Assembly: GCA_945873955.1 (NCBI GenBank)
Contig: CAMCFA010000011.1
Span: 1 to 49,237, forward strand
Direction of reading: 5' to 3'
DNA length: 49,237 bases
From: an uncultured Clostridia bacterium
GTDB lineage: Bacteria; Bacillota; Clostridia; Oscillospirales; Ruminococcaceae
The position numbers and the translations under genes were made by a program. Positions within the stretch are counted from its first letter, which is position 1. Each line of letters opens with the position of its first letter. This document shows, piece by piece, positions 39,526 through 45,624 of the stretch. The notes beneath the pieces were generated by a model, which saw only the letters and a list, made by a program, of their open reading frames with translations, had not been told where the DNA came from and made no database searches.

Positions 39526-40686
39526 ATGACAAATATAAAATCATGCCCCTCGGCAAAGAAATGCAGCGGCTGCCAGCTATCTAACCTCACCTATGAGCAG
39601 CAGCTCGAATGGAAGCAGAAAGACGTCAACGGTCTGCTCGGCAGCTTCTGCAAGGTCGAACCGATAATACCAATGGAGGATCCCGCAGGCTATCGCTGCA
39701 AGGTGCAGGCGGTGTTCCGCAGCGACCGCAGCGGCAGGATAATTTCCGGGGTGTACCAATCCTCCCGCAACGGTATCGTGGGTATAGACCGCTGCATGGT
39801 GGATCACCCCCGCGCTGATGAGATAATCGTCGGCATACGGGAGCTTATGCGCTCCTTTAAGCTCCAGCCGTGGGATCCCGGCACGGAACGGGGCTTACTG
39901 AAGCATGTTCTGGTGCGGGTCGGGGCAAAAACCGGCGAAATTCTCGTCACGCTGGTGGGCGGCGGATCAATGTTCCCGAAAAAGCGTGACTTCACTGCGG
40001 CGCTGGTGAAGAAGTTCCCGGATATAAGGTCGGTGACATTCTCGGTGAACCGCAGTCCGGATTTTCTCACCCTCGGTGAGCAGAACGAAGTGCTTTACGG
40101 CGACGGGTATATCGTTGACGAAATATGCGGAAAGAAGTTCCGTATCTCGCCGCAGTCGTTCTATCAAGTGAATCCCGTGCAGGCGGAGCAGCTGTACAAC
40201 TACGCGATAAAGGCGGCGAAGCTCACCCCGGAGGACAATATTCTTGACGCGTACAGCGGCACCGGGACGATCGGCATTATCGCCTCTGACTATGTGAACA
40301 GCGTGCAGGGGATAGAATACAACTCAGCGGCAGTGCGCGACGCAGTGCAGAACTGCAAGCTCAACGGGATCACCCGCAGAGTGTCCTTTAACCGCGGCGA
40401 CGCCGGGGAGTACCTTCGGGAACGTGCCAAGCTCGGCACGCATTTCGACGTCGTGTTCATGGACCCCGCAAGAGCCGGCGCGGACAGGAGATTCCTGCGG
40501 GCGCTTTCGGTCATAAAGCCGGACAGGATCGTGTATGTTTCCTGCAATCCCGCCACGCTGGCGCGGGATCTGAAGTCACTGGTCAAGGACTATGACGTGA
40601 CGGATGTCCAGCCGTTTGATATGTTCCCGTTTACTAGGCACGTTGAGTGCGTGGTAACTATGGAACTCAAAAAAGAAGTTTGCTGA
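39526..40686 (+). CDS. 23S rRNA (uracil-5-)-methyltransferase, RlmD/RumA family
   Basis: The 386-residue protein starts at ATG 39526, 8 bases after GGAG; the frame from 39472 is leader. It has the 4Fe-4S cysteines of the RumA group (CPSAKKCSGC, later C in RCMVDHP). The SAM-binding motif DAYSGTGTIGIIAS is near 245-258, and the catalytic cysteine is in YVSCNPATLARDL. It methylates C5 of uridine in rRNA, but the exact position cannot be read from sequence. The N-terminal TRAM domain is absent, a common short form in Firmicutes. Confidence 0.88.
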   Translation: MTNIKSCPSAKKCSGCQLSNLTYEQQLEWKQKDVNGLLGSFCKVEPIIPMEDPAGYRCKVQAVFRSDRSGRIISGVYQSSRNGIVGIDRCMVDHPRADEIIVGIRELMRSFKLQPWDPGTERGLLKHVLVRVGAKTGEILVTLVGGGSMFPKKRDFTAALVKKFPDIRSVTFSVNRSPDFLTLGEQNEVLYGDGYIVDEICGKKFRISPQSFYQVNPVQAEQLYNYAIKAAKLTPEDNILDAYSGTGTIGIIASDYVNSVQGIEYNSAAVRDAVQNCKLNGITRRVSFNRGDAGEYLRERAKLGTHFDVVFMDPARAGADRRFLRALSVIKPDRIVYVSCNPATLARDLKSLVKDYDVTDVQPFDMFPFTRHVECVVTMELKKEVC

Positions 40687-40704
40687 AAAGGATACAGTTA
40701 TACT

Positions 40705-41358
40705 ATGAAAATAGAAATCGGTGAAAGCCTGATTTACTCATGGCTGCGGCATATAAAAAGATGTCAGATAGTTCAGACAAACTGGAAGACATCTCCTCAA
40801 TGGGAACTGGAGCACGAAGATGATTTACAGATACTGATGAACGAAGCCGACGAATACTTTTACTCGAAATACAACTTAAAAATTTTCAAACAGAACACCT
40901 TACTTTCTCAGTTCCTAAAACAGGGTGAATGTGACGCAATAGGAATTTCCGTCAAAAACGGAGAGAACAGCTTCTTTGCCGTTGATGTTGCATTTCACAG
41001 CAGTGGGCTCAGCTATGGAACAAAAAATGCAACGATCATGAAAGTCATAGAAAAGACCGTAAGAACTGCAATGTGCCTGTGGGGTTATCTTGGCACTAAA
41101 AAGGCAGACATAACATTTGCCTCCCCAAAAGTCACCCCCGCTGTTCTAAATGGTCTTGAACCCTGTATAGACGATCTGAATCATCTTTTTATGCGGCTTG
41201 GATATGAATTCCATGCCAGCATTGTTACAAATAACGAATTCAATGATTCCGTTTTGCAGCCGACATTACATATCAGCGAAGGTGTGGCTGATACGTCAGA
41301 ATTATTCCTCCGCTCTTATCAGATGTATAAAATGTTTTTAAACCCAAACACAAAGTAA
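40705..41358 (+). CDS. Uncharacterised 217-aa protein, possibly PD-(D/E)xK nuclease-like
   Basis: I do not recognise a named family. The middle reads GECDAIGISVKNGENSFFAV followed by DVAFH and GLSYG. An acidic residue after a helix, then two strands with alternating acidic residues, resembles the core of PD-(D/E)xK nucleases, but a lysine at the expected place is uncertain. After it come helices (IMKVIEKTVRTAMCLWGYL) and a strand-rich part ADITFASPKV. It begins 18 bases after the methyltransferase and may be read from the same promoter; GAAAAGGA lies 12 bases before ATG, which is far. Confidence 0.6.
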   Translation: MKIEIGESLIYSWLRHIKRCQIVQTNWKTSPQWELEHEDDLQILMNEADEYFYSKYNLKIFKQNTLLSQFLKQGECDAIGISVKNGENSFFAVDVAFHSSGLSYGTKNATIMKVIEKTVRTAMCLWGYLGTKKADITFASPKVTPAVLNGLEPCIDDLNHLFMRLGYEFHASIVTNNEFNDSVLQPTLHISEGVADTSELFLRSYQMYKMFLNPNTK

Positions 41359-41394
41359 TGAACATTCCCAAAGGACTTGTGCCTTTCAAGACAC

Positions 41395-41430
41395 TTCCCT
41401 CCCCCGGCTCCCCGGAGGAGGGAAATTCTT
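41395..41430 (+). terminator. Terminator after the 217-aa protein gene
   Basis: TTCCCTCC (41395-41402) pairs with GGAGGGAA (41417-41424), followed by ATTCTTT. Confidence 0.55.
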
Positions 41431-41441
41431 TCCCAAACATA

Positions 41442-41470
41442 TTGACAAGCGACAAAAAACGTGCTATAAT
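41442..41470 (+). promoter_or_regulatory. Promoter of the TetR gene
   Basis: TTGACA (41442-41447), exactly 17 bases, TATAAT (41465-41470). Confidence 0.9.
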
Positions 41471-41479
41471 ACCCCAAGA

Positions 41480-41492
41480 TGAACAATGTTCA
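41480..41492. promoter_or_regulatory. TetR-type operator
   Basis: TGAACAATGTTCA is a perfect palindrome around a central A, placed just after the -10 box, where a bound TetR dimer would stop transcription. TGAAC...GTTCA is a frequent core of TetR operators. Confidence 0.7.
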
Positions 41493-41545
41493 GTTTGAGG
41501 AGGTGAACGGATATCAACCCTGAGATCACATCAAAAGAAGAGATA

Positions 41546-42133
41546 ATGCAGGTCTGTCGGAGGATAGCGGCGGAGCAGGGACTTCCGGCGCTTAATATGC
41601 GCACCGTGGCAAAAGAGTGCGGTATCGCGCTGGGAACGCTGTACAACTACTATTCCGACAAGGACGAACTGCTTATCGCGACCATAGGCAGCGTATGGCA
41701 GGACATCTTTCACGTCCCGCAGGAGGACAAAAGCAGCGGCGGAGCGCTCCCCTTTCCGGAGTATGTCGGCAGGCTTTTCCGGCATGTGCAGGCGGGGTTC
41801 CGGGAGTACCCGGATTTCTTCACGGCACATTCCGTCGCCGTCACCGGCTCAAATAGGTACAGGCAGGGCGCGGCAAAAGACCCCACGCAGCCCCCGGACT
41901 CCCGGCATAAAGCGAAGAACGCAATGGATATGTGCTTCGCGCATATCAGAAGCTCCCTGCTGGCGGCACTTCGGCAGGACAAGTCGATACCCCCCGGTGC
42001 TTTCTCCGGGGATCTCACGGAGGAAGGCTTCGTGGAGTTCGTGCTGGACAATATTATTGTGCTGCTTGTCCAGAACAAGTCCTGTGAAGCGGCGCTCACA
42101 GAGATGATCCGCCGGATCATTTACACAAGCTAA
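41546..42133 (+). CDS. TetR/AcrR-family regulator
   Basis: The protein has the TetR DNA-binding domain: MQVCRRIAAEQGLPALNMRT, then VAKECGIALGTLYNYYSDKDELL. A helical ligand-binding C-terminal part follows. The first ATG (41546) lies inside helix 1, and the frame continues upstream as DINPEITSKEEI, which looks like natural protein. The strong GAGGAGGTG (41498-41506) lies 6 bases before a possible non-standard start at ATC 41513, while no good ribosome binding site precedes the ATG. The true protein may therefore be 11 residues longer with an unusual start codon, or the original ATG was lost by mutation. It probably regulates itself and, before the IS110 insertion, the membrane genes at 43811-45391. 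Confidence 0.82.
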   Translation: MQVCRRIAAEQGLPALNMRTVAKECGIALGTLYNYYSDKDELLIATIGSVWQDIFHVPQEDKSSGGALPFPEYVGRLFRHVQAGFREYPDFFTAHSVAVTGSNRYRQGAAKDPTQPPDSRHKAKNAMDMCFAHIRSSLLAALRQDKSIPPGAFSGDLTEEGFVEFVLDNIIVLLVQNKSCEAALTEMIRRIIYTS

Positions 42134-42183
42134 AGACCTGCTAAGAAAAGTCAAGCCCTAAAATGGTTTTTTTTGAAAAAATA

Positions 42184-42236
42184 ATTCCAATGGAAAGCTT
42201 TCCTCCGCTTCGCTGCGGAAAACTTTCCATTGGAAT
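42184..42236. repeat. Long palindrome beside the IS110 element
   Basis: ATTCCAATGGAAAG (42184-42197) and CTTTCCATTGGAAT (42223-42236) are perfect 14-bp inverted arms. A smaller hairpin lies inside (TCCGC/GCGGA). Confidence 0.6.
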
Positions 42237-42257
42237 CAAAACAGGTATAGCAAAGCT

Positions 42258-42287
42258 GACCGCCGAGAGGGAATTTTTTCGACGGTC
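42258..42287. other. Inverted repeat past the transposase stop codon
   Basis: GACCGCCGA (42258-42266) and TCGACGGTC (42279-42287) pair at eight of nine positions. It may be part of the IS110 right end. Confidence 0.4.
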
Positions 42288-42308
42288 GTGACAATTGGAT
42301 AGGCGTAT

Positions 42309-43514
42309 TCAAGCGTTCAGCACCTCGTTTACCTTGGCGTAATAAATACGCAGGAACTTGTTTGCGGCAGCAATCATGTACACCTTGTAGAGCTTTCCTT
42401 CGGAGCGTTTCTTGTCAAGGAATTGGTAAACAGGCTCATCAGCCGGTTTTCTCTTGAGGTAAGTTTCAACCACCAAAAACAGAGTCCTGCGCAGGTGCGG
42501 AGAACCACGCTTGGAAATACTGCGGGACTTAACATCAACCGTTCCCGATTGATACGGCGGAGCGTCAAAACCGGCGAAAGCAGTTATAGCTTTGCGACCA
42601 TGGAAACGGCGGGTGTCGCCGATTTCAGCCATAAGCTGCGGAGCGAGAACTCTCCCCACATCGTACATTCCAATTACGGTGTCGTATTCCGGCAGCTGCT
42701 CGGCGGTTGCGGTCATAGATTTGCGAAGCGCCTCGACTGTTTCCAGAGCACTGTTGAGCTGTCCCGCCAACTGCTGAATCAAGCCTCTGATGCACTCGCT
42801 GTTAGGCAATGTCGCAACGCAGGCGCGAGCATGGTCATATATTTCATCTGCTTTCTCTTCGGTGTAGTAGTAATTCGCTTTCTTGCACCAACGGCTGTAC
42901 TTGTCCTTGAATGCAGAACGTGAAATACCCGAAACACAATCGCGATGGGGAAATTTGATGATAAAATCTACCCATTTAACATGTCCGTCAGACTGTCTTG
43001 GCGGCGAATCGAAAAACTCATTTGCATTCGGAAAGGACTGGTCTATCAGTGAAATAAGATTGTTGCTGAGCTGAGTTTTATACTTGCAAGCGGCTGTGTA
43101 TTGCCGATTAAGCAGCGTCAGCGTGCTGCGTATCTCATCATCGGGAATATATTCCCTCAAGTCAAGCCAGCGGTCAAGCGCATACTGAGCGATCCGCACA
43201 GAGTCTTTCTTGTCTGTCTTGGCTTTGCGAACAGAGTTTCCGCTGTAGTTATGTATCAGTATTGCATTGACTACGGAAACATAGATTCCCTCGTTGTGAA
43301 GGAAGCGGGCAATGGGTTCATAATAGCTGCCCGTGTACTCCATAACAACCTTGGTTTCACCCGAAAAGCTTTTCAGGAATTTAGCCAGTTCTTTGAGTTC
43401 GTTTTCGGTGTGAGCTACCTCAAAAGGTGAAGCTGCCACAACACCGAACGGCTGCATTACCGCAACCGTGCTCTTGCCTTTGGAAACATCAATTCCAACC
43501 GCATTCATTAACAT
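42309..43514 (-). CDS. IS110-family transposase
   Basis: The 401-residue protein has the RuvC-like DEDD domain at the N-terminus: AVGIDVSKGKSTVAV, VVMEYTGSYYEP and TDKKDSVRIAQ supply the acidic residues. A coiled linker follows, then the C-terminal Transposase_20 domain (MYDVGRVLAPQLMAEIGDTR; PPYQSG with the probable catalytic serine; SKRGSPHLRRTLF). Both catalytic halves are intact, so it could be active. IS110 recombinases act together with a bridge RNA encoded in the element that pairs with donor and target DNA. The start at 43514 or 43505 (MNAVG) has AGGAGAGATG upstream. Confidence 0.93.
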   Translation of the reverse strand: MLMNAVGIDVSKGKSTVAVMQPFGVVAASPFEVAHTENELKELAKFLKSFSGETKVVMEYTGSYYEPIARFLHNEGIYVSVVNAILIHNYSGNSVRKAKTDKKDSVRIAQYALDRWLDLREYIPDDEIRSTLTLLNRQYTAACKYKTQLSNNLISLIDQSFPNANEFFDSPPRQSDGHVKWVDFIIKFPHRDCVSGISRSAFKDKYSRWCKKANYYYTEEKADEIYDHARACVATLPNSECIRGLIQQLAGQLNSALETVEALRKSMTATAEQLPEYDTVIGMYDVGRVLAPQLMAEIGDTRRFHGRKAITAFAGFDAPPYQSGTVDVKSRSISKRGSPHLRRTLFLVVETYLKRKPADEPVYQFLDKKRSEGKLYKVYMIAAANKFLRIYYAKVNEVLNA

Positions 43515-43740
43515 CTCTCCTCATTTGGGATTTGGGTAATTGGCACCACGCTTTTGCCTTGGAGGCAGCTTCTGCCCATTGCCTATTCAATCTGTTGGGT
43601 GATTCGAACGTACCTTGTGGCAGCTCAACCTGCTGAACCGAACGCTGTAATGGAAGCGTGGATGACTGTCTCACTAACGGGCGTTTCGCCCAAGGAGGTC
43701 AACGTCAATCCAACTACTGCTTCCATTATAGCTTAAACTT
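43515..43740 (-). ncRNA. Candidate IS110 bridge RNA region
   Basis: About 225 bases upstream of the transposase carry no gene but several pairings: GCTGTAATGGAAGC with GCTTCCATTATAGC (13 of 14, 43644-43657 and 43719-43732) enclosing GGGCG/CGCCC (43679-43691), CCACGCTT with AAGCGTGG (43546-43553 and 43654-43661), and GGCAG/CTGCC near 43565. Size and location fit the bridge RNA of the IS110 group. The exact RNA ends are unknown. Confidence 0.55.
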
Positions 43741-43765
43741 TGAGCCCGGTCTATACCTACGTGGC

Positions 43766-43794
43766 TTGTAGGGTTTTACCGGTAATTATATTAT
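43766..43794 (+). promoter_or_regulatory. Possible promoter of the membrane-protein operon
   Basis: TTGTAG (43766-43771), 17 bases, TATTAT (43789-43794), directly before the AGGAGG of the first gene. Weak boxes; it may lie at the outer edge of the IS110 element. Confidence 0.35.
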
Positions 43795-43810
43795 AACAGG
43801 AGGTCATTTA

Positions 43811-44542
43811 ATGCAGGCTGTTTTTGAAACTCTGTTCGACGCGGTGTATTTAGTGACGGTAGTCACGCTTGGGATGATCATGATCCGCCGCAGCGTAAAA
43901 GCCGCTCCCGCGCAGGGAACATCCGAAACGGCGCCCGGTATCAGCCACGGGAACCGCCAGTATCTTCTGTTCGGGATCATGGCGGTAACGCTTGGCGCAG
44001 GCGACTCGTTCCACCTTGTTCCGCGGGCGCTGGCGCTCTGCACCACCGGGCTGGAAAGCTACACCGCCGCGCTTGGTATCGGTAAGCTGATCACCTCGGT
44101 GACTATGACAGCGTTTTATGTGCTGCTTTATTATGTATGGCGCAGCCGCTATCAGATCAGCAGGAAGAAAGGGCTTACTGCCGCGGTCTGGGCGCTGGCT
44201 CTGCTGAGGGTGATACTCTGCTTTATGCCCCAGAATCAGTGGACAAGTCCCGACGCACCGCTCTCATGGGGTATCTGGCGCAACATACCCTTTGCGATAC
44301 TCGGCGGGGTGATTATAGTGCTGTTCTTCCGCAGCGCATGCAGCTCAGGCGACAGGCAGTTCAGATTCCTGTGGCTGACTGTGGTGCTCAGCTTCGGGTT
44401 CTATATCCCGGTGGTTCTGTTTGCGGACTCCGTTCCGCTTATCGGTATGCTGATGATCCCTAAGACCTGCGCATACGTCTGGACTGTTCTTATCGGCTTT
44501 AATGCAATGAAAGGAGATATCTCAAATGAAAAAATGTCTTAA
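43811..44542 (+). CDS. Seven-helix membrane protein of unknown function
   Basis: The 243-residue protein has about seven hydrophobic helices (from VFETLFDAVYLVTVVTLGMI at the start to MLMIPKTCAYVWTVLIGF at the end) and short loops. A conserved-looking GAGDSFHLVPRAL lies near 62. I do not recognise an enzyme or transporter family. AGGAGG lies 7 bases before the ATG. The end overlaps the next gene by 17 bases, so it is the first gene of a three-gene operon downstream of a TetR regulator. Confidence 0.75.
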   Translation: MQAVFETLFDAVYLVTVVTLGMIMIRRSVKAAPAQGTSETAPGISHGNRQYLLFGIMAVTLGAGDSFHLVPRALALCTTGLESYTAALGIGKLITSVTMTAFYVLLYYVWRSRYQISRKKGLTAAVWALALLRVILCFMPQNQWTSPDAPLSWGIWRNIPFAILGGVIIVLFFRSACSSGDRQFRFLWLTVVLSFGFYIPVVLFADSVPLIGMLMIPKTCAYVWTVLIGFNAMKGDISNEKMS

Positions 44543-44954
44543 CATCTCACTGGTTTACGCAATAGCGGCTATGGCGGGAGGCGTGTTCTACCGTGAATTC
44601 ACCAAATTCAACGGCTTTGAGGGAACAACCGTTCTCGGCAAGGTACATACTCACCTGTTTCTGCTCGGCATGCTGATGTTCCTCGTTATCGCGCTGTTTT
44701 CAGCTCATTTCAAGGGGCTGCACCAGCAGAAGCTGTTCAAGGCGTTCCTGTGCGTTTACAATGTGGGAGTGCCGCTCACCGCTGTCATGATGGCAGTCCG
44801 CGGGGTAACTCAGGTGCTTGGCATGGAGCTTTCCAAAGGCGCAAACGCCGCAATTTCCGGCATTGCCGGGATAGGGCATATAATCGCGGGAACAGGTATC
44901 GTACTGCTGCTTCTGGCGCTGAAAAAATGCGCAAAACCGGGGGCTGAGGAATGA
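44526..44954 (+). CDS. DUF2871-type four-helix membrane protein
   Basis: The 142-residue protein has four membrane helices. The pattern AGGVFYREFTKFNGFEGTT, then LGKVHTHLFLLGMLMFL and GIAGIGHIIAGTGIVLLL resembles DUF2871 proteins, which have a conserved HTHLF segment. Conserved histidines within membrane helices could bind heme or metal, but this is speculation. AAAGGAG lies inside the preceding gene; a 4-base ATGA overlap links it to the next. Confidence 0.75.
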   Translation: MKKCLNISLVYAIAAMAGGVFYREFTKFNGFEGTTVLGKVHTHLFLLGMLMFLVIALFSAHFKGLHQQKLFKAFLCVYNVGVPLTAVMMAVRGVTQVLGMELSKGANAAISGIAGIGHIIAGTGIVLLLLALKKCAKPGAEE

Positions 44955-45391
44955 ACAAGCCTTTTCATCACGTTAAGAAACGCACTCTGCTGGCTATCGC
45001 AGGCTGCGTCTGGCTTATCGCGGGGTTCAATGTTGCGCGGCTGGGTATTCTCGCCTACATGAATATGCAGATCACCTTTGTGCATATCCTTATTTCGCTG
45101 GCGGTGTTCTGCGCATTCGGATTTATGTTCTACAAGATGAGCATGAAGCACAACCGCCGGATAAAGGACTACGCTGAACCTACAAGACCGTTCTGGAACT
45201 TCTTCGACTTGAAAGCCTACTGCATTATGGCGTTCATGATGGGCGGAGGTATCTGGCTGCGCTACTCCGGGCTGGTGCCGGAGGTCTTCATTGCGGTGTT
45301 CTACACCGGGCTGGGCTGCGCTCTGGCGGGAGCGGGAGTTCTGTTCTGGGTGATGTTCTTCCGTTACAACATCAGCGCTGATTCTGTATAA
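44951..45391 (+). CDS. Four-helix membrane protein of unknown function
   Basis: The 146-residue protein has four hydrophobic helices (LLAIAGCVWLIAGFNVARLG; FVHILISLAVFCAFGFMFY; AYCIMAFMMGGGIWLRYSGL; a C-terminal one). It has basic loops and an N-terminal NKPFHHVKKR. The family is not recognised with confidence. ATG overlaps the stop of the previous gene. The stop codon coincides with the outer stem of the first three-armed element. Confidence 0.7.
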   Translation: MNKPFHHVKKRTLLAIAGCVWLIAGFNVARLGILAYMNMQITFVHILISLAVFCAFGFMFYKMSMKHNRRIKDYAEPTRPFWNFFDLKAYCIMAFMMGGGIWLRYSGLVPEVFIAVFYTGLGCALAGAGVLFWVMFFRYNISADSV

Positions 45392-45484
45392 TACTAATTC
45401 TTAATCACATTATAGACTTTGTCTATAATGTGAGCCGCCTGAAAGGCGGCTAGTCAAAACCTTTGGTTTTGACAGAATCAGTAT
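45391..45484. repeat. Three-armed palindromic element (type 2)
   Basis: Outer stem ATACTAATTCT (45391-45401) and AGAATCAGTAT (45474-45484) pair at 10 of 11. Inside are three hairpins in a row: CACATTATAG/CTATAATGTG (loop ACTTTGT), AGCCGCC/GGCGGCT and GTCAAAACC/GGTTTTGAC. Confidence 0.6.
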
Positions 45485-45578
45485 TGAACGGCTTTCCTGC
45501 GGCTTCGCCGCTCCAACCGCCATGGCGGTTGGTTCAACCTATAGACTTTGTCTATAGGTTGATTAGGAAATAGTATAA
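45482..45578. repeat. Three-hairpin element copy B
   Basis: Same design as the leader at 28506-28601: outer TTTCCT/AGGAAA, then GCGGC/GCCGC, CCAACCGCC/GGCGGTTGG and TCAACCTATAG/CTATAGGTTGA. It abuts the type 2 element. Confidence 0.65.
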
Positions 45579-45585
45579 ATAACAA

Positions 45586-45618
45586 CGCGCCGCACGGTTT
45601 CAAAACCATGCGGCGCAT
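45586..45618. terminator. Bidirectional terminator
   Basis: GCGCCGCA/TGCGGCGC plus inner GGTTT/AAACC pairing between the membrane operon and the convergent large gene. Confidence 0.75.
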
Positions 45619-45624
45619 TATTTA

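Larger units (their letters stand above)
42240..43745 (-). mobile_element. IS110-family insertion sequence (borders approximate)
   Basis: A complete IS110-type transposase with a long non-coding 5' region. IS110 elements lack clear terminal inverted repeats, so the ends are estimates: the right end probably lies between the palindrome ending at 42236 and the transposase stop, the left end between 43732 and about 43765. Confidence 0.6.

Noticed and set aside
45391-45578. CRISPR array
   Set aside because: The repeated parts are hairpins of different sequence without equal spacers, and no cas gene is present.
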